Source of the DNA: Martinezella lusitana
Lineage (GTDB): Bacteria > Pseudomonadota > Alphaproteobacteria > Rhizobiales > Rhizobiaceae
NCBI RefSeq assembly: GCF_014207095.1
Contig: NZ_JACHBG010000001.1
Coordinates: forward strand, 62,001 to 126,000
Direction of reading: 5' to 3'
DNA length: 64,000 bases
Shown here one piece after another: positions 1 through 8,933 of the stretch. The first letter of the stretch is position 1. Each line of letters begins with the position of its first letter. The position numbers and the translations under genes were made by a program. The notes under the pieces were generated by a model that saw nothing but the letters and a program-made list of their open reading frames with translations, made no database searches and was not told the DNA's origin.

Positions 1-366
1 TCTGGCACAGTGACGACGCTTGCCGGCGTCCATCTCGATCTGCCGCGCTACGATCGGCGCCGGGTGGACGGCGTCTGGTTGTCGGATGATGAAGTGAGCG
101 CGATGCAGGCCAAGCTGCTGTCCTGGGATTTTGCCGGCCGGGCCGCCAATCCCTGCATCGGTCCGGATCGCGCCGATCTGGTTCTGGCGGGATGCGCCAT
201 TCTGGAGGCGATCCGCCGCCGCTGGCCGAGCCCGCGCATGCGTGTCGCCGATCGCGGCCTGCGCGAGGGATTGCTGACTGATATGATGGCGGATGACGGC
301 GTCTGGCGGCGGGGCCGCTCGCGCAGGGGGCATCGACCGAGGGATACGAAGGGGCCGCAGACGTGA
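1..366 (+). CDS. Ppx/GppA family phosphatase, C-terminal part (5' end outside window)
   Basis: The frame is open from the first base, so the gene starts upstream and only about 121 C-terminal residues are visible. These carry GTVTTLAG near the start and [18 protein letters not shown] followed by [12 protein letters not shown], which are typical C-terminal blocks of exopolyphosphatase/guanosine pentaphosphatase (Ppx/GppA) enzymes of the actin-like ATPase superfamily. Known family members hydrolyse polyphosphate or pppGpp in the cytoplasm. The TGA stop overlaps the GTG start of rlmE by 4 bases, so the two are probably co-translated. This ppx-rlmE order is, to my knowledge, common in Rhizobiales. 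The Arg-rich last 25 residues look disordered. Substrate preference cannot be read from this fragment. Confidence 0.8.
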   Translation, partial: SGTVTTLAGVHLDLPRYDRRRVDGVWLSDDEVSAMQAKLLSWDFAGRAANPCIGPDRADLVLAGCAILEAIRRRWPSPRMRVADRGLREGLLTDMMADDGVWRRGRSRRGHRPRDTKGPQT

Positions 367-1082
367 CCAAGCCAACCATCGCCGGCAACCGCACGGGCCG
401 CAAGCTCGGCCAGCGCGTCAAGAAAAAGAAGCTGAAGGCCTCCTCGCGGCAATGGCTGCAGCGGCACATCAACGATCCCTATGTGCAGCGCGCCCAGCTT
501 GAAGGCTATCGCGCCCGCGCGGCCTTCAAGCTGCTGGAGATCGACGAGAAGCATCAGATTCTGAAGGGCGCGCGCCGCATCATCGATCTGGGCGCTGCAC
601 CGGGCAGCTGGTCGCAGATCGCCGCCAAGGTGACCGAATCGACCGAAGACGATATCCGCGTCGCCGCGATCGACTTCCTGGAAATGGCGCCCATTCCCGG
701 CGTGACGATCTTGCAGCTCGACTTCCTCGATCCGGAAGCGCCGCAGCGGCTGATCGATGCCGTCGGCGGTACGCCCGATCTCGTCATCTCCGATATGGCG
801 GCGCCGACCACAGGTCATCATCGCACCGATCACCTGCGCACCATGCATCTTTGCGAAGTTGCCGCGCATTTCGCCGTCGAAGTGCTGGGAGAGGGCGGGC
901 ATTTCCTTGCCAAGACCTTCCAGGGTGGCACGGAGCGCGATCTGCTGACCTTCCTCAAGCAGAATTTCCGTCAGGTCATCCATGTGAAGCCTGGCGCATC
1001 GCGAGCCGAATCGGTCGAAATGTTCTTGCTGGCGAAGGGCTTCAAGGGACGCAAGGCCGAAGAGGAAGCCGCGGAGGCTTGA
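363..1082 (+). CDS. rlmE: 23S rRNA (uridine-2'-O-)-methyltransferase RlmE (FtsJ/RrmJ)
   Basis: The 239-residue protein has the FtsJ fold. The SAM-binding loop [11 protein letters not shown] is at about residues 75-85, and the catalytic K-D-K-E tetrad can be placed at K56, D144 (ISDMAAP), K184 (LAKTF) and about E219. By family it 2'-O-methylates U2552 of the 23S rRNA A loop during late 50S assembly. A Lys/Arg-rich N-terminal extension of about 35 residues ([13 protein letters not shown]) precedes the core and probably binds RNA. It is longer than the 209-residue E. coli enzyme because of this extension and an acidic tail. The start is GTG, overlapping the ppx stop (GTGA), so translation is probably coupled. 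Confidence 0.93.
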   Translation: MTKPTIAGNRTGRKLGQRVKKKKLKASSRQWLQRHINDPYVQRAQLEGYRARAAFKLLEIDEKHQILKGARRIIDLGAAPGSWSQIAAKVTESTEDDIRVAAIDFLEMAPIPGVTILQLDFLDPEAPQRLIDAVGGTPDLVISDMAAPTTGHHRTDHLRTMHLCEVAAHFAVEVLGEGGHFLAKTFQGGTERDLLTFLKQNFRQVIHVKPGASRAESVEMFLLAKGFKGRKAEEEAAEA

Positions 1083-1147
1083 TCTGACTGACTTTTTCGT
1101 TGGATGATACCGTTTCCCAAGGCATCACGGACGATCAAGATTCAATC

Positions 1148-1531
1148 ATGCTTCTCTACATAACGCTCGGTTCCAACGACATTACTCGCTCGCGCGGTTT
1201 TTACGACGCGGTCCTGCTCACGCTTGGCTATCAGTGCCTTCGCGAATCGGATGAGGAAATCGGCTATGCCGGTGAAGGCGATACGCGCTGCCGGCTCTGG
1301 GTGGTCAAGCCCTATGATCAGAGGGCAGCAACCATCGGCAATGGTTCCATGGTTGCCTTGAATGCCGAAAGCCGCGCTGCTGTCGATGCTTTCCATGCCG
1401 CGGCGCTCGCTAGCGGCGGCACCGATGAGGGAAAGCCGGGCCTGCGCTCCTTCCACGCCAATTTCTATGCCGCCTATGTCCGTGACCCCGACGGCAACAA
1501 GCTGAGTGCCGTCTGCGAAAGGCCGGAATAG
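1148..1531 (+). CDS. VOC family (glyoxalase/bleomycin resistance-like) protein
   Basis: This is a 127-residue single-domain VOC protein. It begins MLLYITLGSNDITRSRGFYDAVL, the usual first beta-strand and helix of the fold, and ends with YVRDPDGNKLSAVC, the typical last strand. The frame is open upstream to 1100, but the ATG at 1148 matches where the family starts. VOC proteins use a paired beta-alpha-beta-beta-beta fold to bind a metal and act as lyases, dioxygenases or resistance proteins. The substrate cannot be assigned here. It stands alone between rlmE and a convergent MFS gene. Confidence 0.85.
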   Translation: MLLYITLGSNDITRSRGFYDAVLLTLGYQCLRESDEEIGYAGEGDTRCRLWVVKPYDQRAATIGNGSMVALNAESRAAVDAFHAAALASGGTDEGKPGLRSFHANFYAAYVRDPDGNKLSAVCERPE

Positions 1532-1565
1532 GCTTCGATCGCGTCCAAGCGTCCGCCGGACGGCG

Positions 1566-3002
1566 TCACTTGGCGACCGGCTGCTGCACCTGCGGCTCAA
1601 GGCCTGAGACGCGTTTCAGGCCAGCCTTGTGGCCGGAAACCATGGCGCCGGCGCTGCGATCCATCCGGATGAAGGGAATGGTGGCGAGCACCGTCAGCAC
1701 AGAGATGCAGAAGAAGGCGACATGAAAGTCGCGAACCTGAAGTTCGGCTCTGTTGAAGAAGGTCGAGGTCTCGAGGATCATGGCTGCAACGGCGACGCCG
1801 AGCGCAAGGCTGATCTGCTGCATGACGGAACTCATGGATGTCGCCTGGCTGGCCTGCCTGTCGCTGATATCGGCGAAGGCGAGCGCGTTGATGCCGGTGA
1901 AGAAGAAAGAGCGCGAGAAGCCGCCGATCAGCAATATCGCGACGATGATAAGGTGCGAGGTCCACGGCTGGAAAAAACCGGTGCAGATCGTCGTGACTGT
2001 TGTAACGGCGGCCGCCGAAAGCAGCGCCGTTTTGAAGCCGACGGCGGTAAAGACGCGGCGGGCGATGAACTTTGTGGTGATCGCGCCGATCGCGCCGGCA
2101 AAGGTGATGAGGCCGGACTGGAACGGATTGAGGCCGAAGCCGAGCTGCAGCATCAGCGGCGTCAGGAAGGGCATGGCGCCGATACAGATGCGGAAGAGCG
2201 TGCCGCCGGTGACAGAAGCGCGGAAGGTGGCGTTCCCCAGCAATGACAGGTCCAGGATCGGTGCCGGATGGCGGCGCGCATGGGCGATATAGAGAATGCC
2301 GCAGATGGCACCGATGACGACGGCAGAGATGCCGATATAGGGCGGCAAGGCAGGCAGGCTGATGACGGACATGCCGAAGACGATGCCGGATGCGGCAAAG
2401 GACGTCAGCAGGAAGCCAATGATATCGAGTTTCGGCGGCATGGTCGCTTCCACATCCGGCAGAAAGATCGAAGCGAGGATGACGCCGAGGATGCCGACCG
2501 GCACGTTGATGAGGAAGATCCAGTGCCAGGAGGCATAGGTGGTGATGAAGCCGCCGAGCGGCGGCCCGGCAAGCGGGCCGACGAGCGCCGGAATGGACAG
2601 CAGCGCCATGGCCGAGACCAGATCGCTCTTCTGCGTGGTGCGTACCAGCACGAGGCGCCCGACCGGCGTCATCATCGAGCCGCCAACGCCCTGCAGGAAG
2701 CGGGCGAAGACGAATTCCAAGAGGCCGCCGGAAAAGGCGCACATGATGGAGCCGATGACGAAGACGCAGATGGCGACCCGGAAGATGTTCTTGGCGCCGA
2801 ACCGATCCGCCATCCAGCCACTGATCGGAATGAATACGGCCAGCGACACCATGTAGGAAGTCAGCGCCAGCTTGAGCGTGATCGGGCCGACATGGAGATC
2901 GTTGGCGATGGCCGGCAGTGCCGTCGCGATGACGGTGGAATCCATCTGTTCCATGAAAAGGGCAACGGCGAGGATCAACGGAACGATGCGATTCATAGGC
3001 AT
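1566..3002 (-). CDS. MFS multidrug-type transporter (DHA2/EmrB-like)
   Basis: This 478-residue integral membrane protein has many hydrophobic helices along its whole length. The N-terminal MEQMDSTVIATALP block (about residues 17-30) is the first-helix signature of drug:H+ antiporters with 14 helices. GWMADRFGAKNIF (about 62-74) is MFS motif A, and GPLAGPPLGG is motif C of exporters. It probably exports a toxic or signalling compound using proton motive force; the substrate is unknown. Two start codons lie 6 bases apart (ATG at 3002 and at 2996), and 2996 is equally possible. It is transcribed divergently from the MBL-fold hydrolase gene, and the 336-base gap between them holds a candidate operator. 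Confidence 0.88.
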   Translation of the reverse strand: MPMNRIVPLILAVALFMEQMDSTVIATALPAIANDLHVGPITLKLALTSYMVSLAVFIPISGWMADRFGAKNIFRVAICVFVIGSIMCAFSGGLLEFVFARFLQGVGGSMMTPVGRLVLVRTTQKSDLVSAMALLSIPALVGPLAGPPLGGFITTYASWHWIFLINVPVGILGVILASIFLPDVEATMPPKLDIIGFLLTSFAASGIVFGMSVISLPALPPYIGISAVVIGAICGILYIAHARRHPAPILDLSLLGNATFRASVTGGTLFRICIGAMPFLTPLMLQLGFGLNPFQSGLITFAGAIGAITTKFIARRVFTAVGFKTALLSAAAVTTVTTICTGFFQPWTSHLIIVAILLIGGFSRSFFFTGINALAFADISDRQASQATSMSSVMQQISLALGVAVAAMILETSTFFNRAELQVRDFHVAFFCISVLTVLATIPFIRMDRSAGAMVSGHKAGLKRVSGLEPQVQQPVAK

Positions 3003-3338
3003 CTGCCTTGATAGATCTGTCTTCGGGAAGGCTGCCGCTTGAGCGCGGCCAGCCGCTCTGTAGTCCTATGCGCGGCTGCTGCCAATCCCGGATTCTGCTC
3101 GATGAAGGCTTGGGGATCACGTCTTCGTGATATCGCTTGCCATAGGGCCGGAATGCAGGATTTGACATATGCTAAGAGCATGTAAATGCTAAACGCATAA
3201 AACGTTACCCGGTGTATTAGCGAATTTGGATTGGCTTGTCATGACCAAATTTCGGTCTAGCGCAAAGCTCTATCGAGCTGCAGCCGCCGGCGACGATAGG
3301 CGCAGCTTACGTTGCGCATCTACACAAGGAGTAAGATC
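3003..3338. other. divergent intergenic region between MFS and MBL genes
   Basis: The 336 bases hold no convincing gene; a 62-codon minus-strand frame at 2993-3181 looks random. The visible structure is a pair of ATGC-N5-GCAT dyads at 3169-3198 (listed separately). The promoters for both divergent genes should lie here, but I could not place clear -35/-10 boxes. Confidence 0.6.
3169..3198. promoter_or_regulatory. candidate operator: two tandem ATGC-N5-GCAT dyads
   Basis: ATGCTAAGAGCAT (3169-3181) is followed by ATGCTAAACGCAT (3186-3198). Each is a 13-base dyad ATGC-N5-GCAT, and the two share 11 of 13 bases as direct repeats 17 bases apart. They lie between the divergent MFS and MBL genes, 167 bases upstream of the first and about 140 upstream of the second. 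This suits a dimeric regulator that controls both genes. No regulator gene is adjacent, so the cognate factor is unknown. Confidence 0.5.
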
Positions 3339-4211
3339 TTGACGGCTGTCCCGCCCCTAGACATGCATCAGTTCAAATTGGGATCCTGTACCATTACCGT
3401 CGTCAAGGACGGTACCAGTATCATGGAGAATCCCTGGGAGACCTTCGGTTCGAACCAGGCACCGGATACCGTTCGCAAATTGCTGGAACAGAATTTCCTG
3501 CCAACAGAAAGGCTGGTCAACAGCTACGCGCCCGCGATCATCGATACGGGCTCGGATGTGATCGTCGTCGATACGGGCTTTGGTGCAGCCGGCCGCGCGC
3601 GCGGCCTCGGCCGTTTCCGCGAGGGGCTGAAGGCTGCGGGCTATGCGCCGGAGCAGGTCACCGTCGTTGCTCTCACGCATCTGCACGGCGATCATATCGG
3701 CGGCCTAATGGAGGAGGGCGCTCCGGCCTTTCCGAATGCCCGCTATGTCACCGGCGAGATCGAATACGGGTTCTGGACGGACAACGCGCGCGAAGGAACG
3801 CCGGCCGAAGGCGGTTACAAGGCAGTGCTGGCGAATGTCGCACCTTTTGCCGAAAAGATGACTTTCCTGAAGGACGGCGACCCTATCGTCAGCGGCATGA
3901 CCGCCATGCTGGCTCCCGGCCACACACCCGGCCATCTCGTTTTCCATCTCGAATCGGACGGCAAGCAGCTTGTCATGACTGGTGACACCGCCAATCACTA
4001 TGTCCTGTCGCTTGGTCGCCCGGACTGGGAGGTCCGCTTCGATGTCGATAAGGCCCAAGCCGCCAAGACCCGCCGGCGAATCTTCGACATGATTGCCGCC
4101 GACCGCATTCCCTTCCTCGGTTTCCACATGCCTTTCCCCGCCGTCGGCTTCGTCGAAAAGCAGGCGGAAGGTTTCCGTTACATTCCGAAGACCTACCAGT
4201 TCGACCTCTAG
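3339..4211 (+). CDS. MBL-fold metallo-hydrolase
   Basis: This 290-residue protein has the metallo-beta-lactamase fold. With the start used here, the HxHxDH metal motif (LTHLHGDHIGG) is at residues 114-119. Further ligands are in APGHTPGH (H195 or H199), GDTANH (D216) and near the C-terminus in LGFHMPFP. The arrangement resembles the methyl parathion hydrolase/lactonase branch, so it may open a lactone or phosphoester; that is inference. The best start is TTG at 3339, because AAGGAG (3326-3331) lies 7 bases upstream. A TTG at 3312 and an ATG at 3363 are less likely. It is divergent from the MFS exporter, so the pair may degrade and export related compounds. Confidence 0.85.
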   Translation: MTAVPPLDMHQFKLGSCTITVVKDGTSIMENPWETFGSNQAPDTVRKLLEQNFLPTERLVNSYAPAIIDTGSDVIVVDTGFGAAGRARGLGRFREGLKAAGYAPEQVTVVALTHLHGDHIGGLMEEGAPAFPNARYVTGEIEYGFWTDNAREGTPAEGGYKAVLANVAPFAEKMTFLKDGDPIVSGMTAMLAPGHTPGHLVFHLESDGKQLVMTGDTANHYVLSLGRPDWEVRFDVDKAQAAKTRRRIFDMIAADRIPFLGFHMPFPAVGFVEKQAEGFRYIPKTYQFDL

Positions 4212-4260
4212 GGGCAGATCGACCGGCCTAGTCCCGATCAGCCATGGTTCGCTAAGTTGT

Positions 4261-4296
4261 ACTACCGGGAAAAGCGCCAGGTATCTTCCCGGTAGT
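4261..4296. terminator. hairpin between convergent genes, probable bidirectional terminator
   Basis: A perfect 11-base inverted repeat is present: ACTACCGGGAA at 4261-4271 and TTCCCGGTAGT at 4286-4296, with a 14-base loop. It sits exactly between the stops of the MBL gene (plus) and nudI (minus). There is no run of T on either side, so termination strength is uncertain. Confidence 0.6.
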
Positions 4297-4299
4297 GCT

Positions 4300-4731
4300 C
4301 TAAGCCGGCAGCACGCCTTTGGCGGCGAAGGTGGATCTCGTGGCCTCGTTCAGATCGTAGTCTTTGAGATTTTGCGGCTCGACCCAGGCATATTCCTCGA
4401 ATTCTTCATTGATGGTGACCTCGCGATTTGCCGTCTCGCAGTCAAAAATCAGGTAGATCATGTGAAGTTCTTCGGTAGATCCGTCGGGATAGGATTTTGT
4501 CCTGACATCGTCGCGAAACGTCCAGGGCTGGATCTTGGCGATTTGCAGTTTCTCCCCGAGCTCCTCCCGTATTTCACGGCGCAACCCTTCCTCAAGGCGC
4601 TCTCCCGGCTCGAGGCCACCGCCGGAAAGTGCCCATTGGCCAGGAAACACGCCGCGATTCTGCGGCATCTTGCAGAGCAGATATGCCCCTTCGTTTTGAA
4701 TAAGCGGGCACACGATTATTCGCTGTCTCAA
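4300..4731 (-). CDS. nudI: nucleoside triphosphatase NudI (Nudix hydrolase)
   Basis: This 143-residue Nudix protein is close to E. coli NudI (141 residues). It shares [13 protein letters not shown] at the start, then [11 protein letters not shown], the Nudix box with [29 protein letters not shown] and [10 protein letters not shown]. The family hydrolyses pyrimidine deoxynucleoside triphosphates to monophosphates and is thought to clean the nucleotide pool. The frame is open further upstream to 4791, but alignment to the family places the start at TTG (4731-4729). A GGGAGAG ribosome-binding site precedes it by a few bases, so the rare TTG start is preferred over the longer ATG form. Confidence 0.85.
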   Translation of the reverse strand: MRQRIIVCPLIQNEGAYLLCKMPQNRGVFPGQWALSGGGLEPGERLEEGLRREIREELGEKLQIAKIQPWTFRDDVRTKSYPDGSTEELHMIYLIFDCETANREVTINEEFEEYAWVEPQNLKDYDLNEATRSTFAAKGVLPA

Positions 4732-5097
4732 ATGTCTCTCCCAATGACATGGGCTGGAGGCGCGCGTCGCCTGCTCCAACCTTTCGAACATCAGCTTTTC
4801 GCAGCCGCTGCAAGGTAGATCAAGGCGGCCGGGCTGAGGATCGCAACTTTGATCGGGGCATGCCCGTAACGGCCGTGCGCGAGGCTGGCAGGGAGCTATC
4901 CGACGACGCGAAGCTGTTTATTCGAGGCGATAGGCGAAGCCTGCGCGCCGGACATACCAGCCGGTAGCTTTTTGCTATTCCCTTCCTGTCATAGACGTGT
5001 TACCAGCCCTCGCCAACTTCCAAGCAACACTTGCAAGATCGCCCGGTAGACGATTCGTTCCGGGCTTTCCTGTTTTTCACAGACGAAGGAATTGGCC
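4732..5097. other. intergenic region and leader upstream of guaB
   Basis: About 366 bases separate nudI (minus) from guaB (plus). No convincing gene is present. A weak hairpin GCCCGG (5041-5046)/CCGGGC (5060-5065) followed by TTTCCTGTTTTT lies just 5' of the guaB ribosome-binding site (GAAGGA, 5085-5090). It may be a terminator-like leader element. Confidence 0.4.
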
Positions 5098-6582
5098 ATG
5101 GCACGCATCATTGAAACGCCAACCGGGTTGGATGCTCTGACATTCGACGACGTGCTCCTGCAGCCGGGACACTCCGAGGTCATGCCCGGCCAGACGAATG
5201 TCGCCACCCGCATCGCCCAGGATATCGATCTCAACCTGCCGATCATTTCAGCGGCGATGGATACGGTGACCGAAAGCCGTTTGGCGATCGCCATGGCGCA
5301 GGCCGGCGGTATCGGCGTTATCCACCGCAACCTGACGCCAGTGCAGCAGGCCGAAGAGGTTCGCCAGGTCAAGAAGTTCGAAAGCGGCATGGTGGTCAAT
5401 CCGGTCACCATCGGTCCGGACGCCACGCTTGCCGAAGCGCTCGCCTTGATGAAGGCGCACGGCATTTCCGGCATTCCGGTCGTCGAGAAGTCGCATCGCC
5501 TCGTCGGCATCCTCACCAACCGCGACGTCCGCTTCGCCTCCGATCCCAAGCAGAAGATCTACGAGCTGATGACCCGCGAAAATCTCGTGACGGTCAAGGA
5601 TGGCGTGCAACAGCAGGAAGCCAAGCGCCTGCTCCACACGCATCGTATCGAAAAGCTGCTCGTTGTTGACGGCGATGGCCGTCTGGTCGGCCTGATCACC
5701 GTCAAGGACATCGAGAAGTCGCAGCTTAACCCGAATGCTTCCAAGGATGCTCAGGGCCGCTTGCGCGCTGCCGCGGCCATCAATGTCGGCGACGATGGTT
5801 TCGAGCGTGCTGAACGCCTGATCGAGGCCGGCGTCGACCTTCTGGTCGTCGACACCGCCCATGGTCATTCGCAGCGCGTTCTCGACGCCGTCGCCCGCGT
5901 TAAGAAGCTTTCCAATTCCGTCCGTATCATGGCCGGCAACGTTGCCACTTATGACGGCACGCGCGCACTGATCGATGCTGGCGCCGATGCAGTCAAGGTC
6001 GGTATCGGCCCCGGTTCGATTTGCACCACCCGCATCGTTGCCGGTGTTGGCGTACCGCAGCTTGCCGCTATCATGTCGGCGGTCGAAGCGGCGCGGGAAC
6101 AGAATATCCCTGTCATTGCCGATGGCGGTATCAAATTCTCTGGCGACCTTGCCAAGGCGATCGCCGCCGGAGCATCGGCTGTCATGATCGGCTCGCTGCT
6201 TGCCGGCACGGACGAAAGCCCCGGCGAAGTCTTTCTTTACCAGGGCCGGTCCTTCAAGGCCTATCGCGGCATGGGCTCCGTCGGTGCCATGGCCCGCGGC
6301 TCGGCCGACCGCTACTTCCAGGCCGAGGTTCGCGACACGCTGAAGCTCGTGCCGGAAGGCATCGAAGGCCAGGTGCCTTACAAGGGTCCGGTTGCGGGTG
6401 TCCTGCATCAGCTCGCAGGCGGCCTCAAGGCCGCCATGGGCTACGTCGGCGGCGCCGATCTCAAGCAGTTCCAGGAGCGCGCGACCTTCGTGCGCATCTC
6501 CGGCGCTGGCTTGCGCGAAAGCCATGCCCACGACGTCACGATCACCCGCGAAAGCCCGAACTATCCGGGCTCAGGCGGCTGA
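5098..6582 (+). CDS. guaB: inosine-5'-monophosphate dehydrogenase
   Basis: This 494-residue enzyme converts IMP to XMP with NAD+, the rate-limiting step of GMP synthesis. The N-terminal catalytic barrel begins [17 protein letters not shown]. Two CBS domains, which bind regulatory nucleotides, follow at about residues 95-210. The catalytic Cys loop GPGSICTTR (about 300-308) and the mobile flap [17 protein letters not shown] are intact. The ATG at 5098 is preferred over the in-frame TTG at 5092, because GAAGGA lies 7 bases upstream and the family starts MARIIET. A small membrane protein gene follows 3 bases after the stop and may be co-transcribed. Confidence 0.97.
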   Translation: MARIIETPTGLDALTFDDVLLQPGHSEVMPGQTNVATRIAQDIDLNLPIISAAMDTVTESRLAIAMAQAGGIGVIHRNLTPVQQAEEVRQVKKFESGMVVNPVTIGPDATLAEALALMKAHGISGIPVVEKSHRLVGILTNRDVRFASDPKQKIYELMTRENLVTVKDGVQQQEAKRLLHTHRIEKLLVVDGDGRLVGLITVKDIEKSQLNPNASKDAQGRLRAAAAINVGDDGFERAERLIEAGVDLLVVDTAHGHSQRVLDAVARVKKLSNSVRIMAGNVATYDGTRALIDAGADAVKVGIGPGSICTTRIVAGVGVPQLAAIMSAVEAAREQNIPVIADGGIKFSGDLAKAIAAGASAVMIGSLLAGTDESPGEVFLYQGRSFKAYRGMGSVGAMARGSADRYFQAEVRDTLKLVPEGIEGQVPYKGPVAGVLHQLAGGLKAAMGYVGGADLKQFQERATFVRISGAGLRESHAHDVTITRESPNYPGSGG

Positions 6583-6585
6583 TCG

Positions 6586-7176
6586 ATGGACGATCGCGCT
6601 CAGGGCAATGCCAGGTCCGTACAGGGCCTGGCGGCGATCCTAGCAGCTCTTTCCCTAGCACTATTCGCTTGGATCTACGCCGGCTTCGTGCGCGCCTTCA
6701 GCGAGGCGGCAGCCGGCCAACAGATGCTGGATGCGCGCATCGGCGGTTATGAGCGCGACGATGTCATCGTCATGCTGCGCTACCTCAAAGATCATCCCGA
6801 TCCGGCCGCCATCCTGCATTCCATGTATCTGGGGCCGGAGCTGATCTTTCCGCTCGTACTCGGCGGTCTGCTGTTCTGCCTGTTGCAGATGATCGGCCCA
6901 AACGGCTTCTTCTTCGGCCGCGCGATCCCGCCGGGCGCGAGGTTCTTTATTTTCTGCCTGCCGATCTTCTATGCCGTTGTCGACTATGCCGAGAATATCG
7001 CCGGCCTCATGCTGTATCCGCCGGCAACGCCATCGGATGCGACGGTGGCGCTTCTCTCAAGCGCGCTGCCTATTATCGTCAGGCTGAAGTTCCTGACCCT
7101 GGTGGTGACGGTTATTCTGCTGGCCCGCTTCGCGATTTTTCGCTACCTCTCGCGGGACGGCTCCAAACCGTCCTGA
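6586..7176 (+). CDS. conserved hypothetical membrane protein
   Basis: This 196-residue protein has about four hydrophobic segments, at roughly residues 14-36, 81-102, 117-140 and 163-184, so it is probably an inner-membrane protein. I recognise no domain or catalytic motif. It starts 3 bases after the guaB stop and is very likely in the same transcript, though this does not by itself suggest a role in purine metabolism. Its composition is like that of its neighbours. Confidence 0.75.
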   Translation: MDDRAQGNARSVQGLAAILAALSLALFAWIYAGFVRAFSEAAAGQQMLDARIGGYERDDVIVMLRYLKDHPDPAAILHSMYLGPELIFPLVLGGLLFCLLQMIGPNGFFFGRAIPPGARFFIFCLPIFYAVVDYAENIAGLMLYPPATPSDATVALLSSALPIIVRLKFLTLVVTVILLARFAIFRYLSRDGSKPS

Positions 7177-7274
7177 TCGACTACAGCGCCGTGCGTCATA
7201 CGTCATACGCAACGGTCGCTGTCGCATTTTAGATCTGCTGTATAGTTTTCGGAAATTCCAAAGGAGTTGGCGGT

Positions 7275-7697
7275 GTGACAGGCTATGAAATGTTCCGGCC
7301 CATGGTGGCGCATGCGGTGCTTGTCTTCGGCCTCTACGCGCTCCTTGGGTGGCGCCGCCATGTTCTGGTCAAGGCCGGTCGTATCCAGCCCGTGCAGTTT
7401 CGCGAGAACCATGCGGCGAACGAGCCTGCCGAGAGCCTTGCGGTGCGCAACAGCCTTGCCAACCAGTTCGAACTTCCCTTGCTCTTCCACGTCTGCTGCG
7501 TCCTGCTCTACACCACGCAGGCGGATAATCTCCCTTCCGTGATCCTCGCCTGGATTTTCGTTGCCACACGCTATGCCCATGCCTTCGTGCATGTAACCAG
7601 CAACGACCTGCGCTATCGCAGCCCGCTCTTTGCGCTCGGCTTCGTGGCTCTCGTCGGCATGTGGGTCTGGCTCGGCATCTGGCTCGCCTTCTCCTGA
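7275..7697 (+). CDS. MAPEG family membrane protein
   Basis: This 140-residue protein has four predicted membrane helices. The segment RNSLANQFELPLLFHVCCVLL matches the MAPEG family (membrane-associated proteins in eicosanoid and glutathione metabolism), which keeps conserved N and E residues in helix 2. Bacterial members are trimeric membrane proteins, some with glutathione transferase or peroxidase activity; the function here is not known. The start is GTG at 7275 with AAGGAG at 7261-7266. It is followed by a terminator-like hairpin, so it probably ends its own transcript. Confidence 0.85.
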   Translation: MTGYEMFRPMVAHAVLVFGLYALLGWRRHVLVKAGRIQPVQFRENHAANEPAESLAVRNSLANQFELPLLFHVCCVLLYTTQADNLPSVILAWIFVATRYAHAFVHVTSNDLRYRSPLFALGFVALVGMWVWLGIWLAFS

Positions 7698-7706
7698 TGC
7701 GGTCAG

Positions 7707-7748
7707 CGTGACTGTGGGCGCAACCCGCGGTCACGTCTTTGTGTTTTT
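7707..7748 (+). terminator. intrinsic terminator after the MAPEG gene
   Basis: CGTGACTGTGGG (7707-7718) pairs with CCCGCGGTCACG (7724-7735) over 12 positions including two G-U pairs, with a 5-base loop. TCTTTGTGTTTTT follows. It lies 10 bases after the MAPEG stop codon. Confidence 0.7.
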
Positions 7749-7842
7749 CCTTTACCGTTACGTCGTCGCTCGCTGACCTATCTTGTCAGCGGGTGGCCGG
7801 TCGTTTTCAGCTTGCTGCCAAGAAAACAGGGAGAACGGAACC

Positions 7843-8724
7843 ATGAGCACGGAAAAGCCTGTTGTGACGCAGGCGATGATCAACGCCTATGACGAATATA
7901 CGCATCTGACGCTCGATCGTCGGAGCTTCATGGACAAGCTGACCAAGCTCGCGGGCTCAGCCGGAGCTGCTGCCGCCATCGCGCCGCTGCTTGCTGCCAA
8001 CAAGGCGAGCGCCGAGGTCATCGCCGCAGACGACAACAGGCTTGCGACAAAGGACGTGACGTTTGCCGGCAGCAAGGGCGAGATGAAGGGCTATCTCGCC
8101 CAACCAAAGGAGGCGTCCGGCAAACTGGGCGGTGTCATCGTCATCCACGAGAATCGCGGCCTCAATGGGCATATCCGCGATATCGCTCGCCGCGTGGCGC
8201 TGGAAGGGTTCGTGGCGTTGGCGCCGGATTTTCTCTCCCCGCTTGGCGGCACGCCTGACGATGAAGACAAGGCGCGGGATATGTTCACCAATCTTGATCC
8301 GGCATTGACCGCGGCCAATGCCGAGGCAAGCCTGACCTATCTCGCCAAGCTCGATGGTTCCAACGGCAAGGTCGGTGCCGTCGGCTTCTGCTGGGGCGGT
8401 GGCCTCGTCAATCGTTTCGCGACGATCTCGCCCGAGCTGAAGGCAGGCATTGCCTATTATGGCGCACAGCCGGCGGCAAGCGAGGTGCCCAAGATCAAGG
8501 CAGCTCTGCTGCTGCATTACGCCGGCCTCGACGATCGCATCAATGCCGGTATCGACGCCTATCGCAAGGAGCTGCAGGCCGGCGGCAAGACCTTCGAGAT
8601 CTTCGTCTATGACGGCGTCAATCATGCCTTTAACAACGATACGTCGGCTGCCCGTTACGACAAGAAGGCTGCCGATCTGGCCTGGGGCAGGACGATCGAG
8701 TTTCTGAAGAAGCATCTGTCCTAG
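7843..8724 (+). CDS. Tat-exported dienelactone hydrolase family protein
   Basis: The protein has 293 residues. The N-terminus has a twin-arginine signal with a long n-region: DRRSFM around R26-R27, then a hydrophobic Ala-rich stretch and AANKASA before the likely cleavage site near residue 57. Export to the periplasm is therefore likely. The alpha/beta-hydrolase part has the dienelactone hydrolase triad: Cys in GFCWGGG (C183), Asp in AGLDDR (D230/231) and His in VNHAFNND (H261). Family members open lactone rings such as carboxymethylenebutenolide; the actual substrate is unknown. The ATG at 7843 follows CAGGGAGAACGG. The upstream in-frame ATG at 7783 lacks support. Confidence 0.87.
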   Translation: MSTEKPVVTQAMINAYDEYTHLTLDRRSFMDKLTKLAGSAGAAAAIAPLLAANKASAEVIAADDNRLATKDVTFAGSKGEMKGYLAQPKEASGKLGGVIVIHENRGLNGHIRDIARRVALEGFVALAPDFLSPLGGTPDDEDKARDMFTNLDPALTAANAEASLTYLAKLDGSNGKVGAVGFCWGGGLVNRFATISPELKAGIAYYGAQPAASEVPKIKAALLLHYAGLDDRINAGIDAYRKELQAGGKTFEIFVYDGVNHAFNNDTSAARYDKKAADLAWGRTIEFLKKHLS

Positions 8725-8775
8725 AATGATACGGTTGGCCTCCGCAGGCTCGCCGTTCACACGCTGATTACCCGG

Positions 8776-8792
8776 CCGAAACCATGTTTCGG
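8776..8792. terminator. short hairpin after the dienelactone hydrolase gene
   Basis: A perfect 7-base stem CCGAAAC/GTTTCGG with a CAT loop lies about 50 bases after the hydrolase stop codon. There is no T run, so this may be a terminator, an mRNA-stabilising hairpin or part of the operator region of the following tetR-type gene. Confidence 0.35.
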
Positions 8793-8933
8793 GCGCTGCT
8801 CCAGGCTTTGATCAAAGCTCCTAAGTAATGAGTAAAATTGGACTTTTCCCGTTTACGCACATTGAACCCGTCCGGTGGCATAGCGTTTGGCGCGCTTGAG
8901 CGCCGTTCAGCATGATAATGAAACGGGTAAAGA

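Noticed and set aside
1597-3168. 523-codon minus-strand frame overlapping the MFS gene
   Set aside because: It is another frame of the same strand; the MFS frame has true membrane helices and family motifs, and this one has none.
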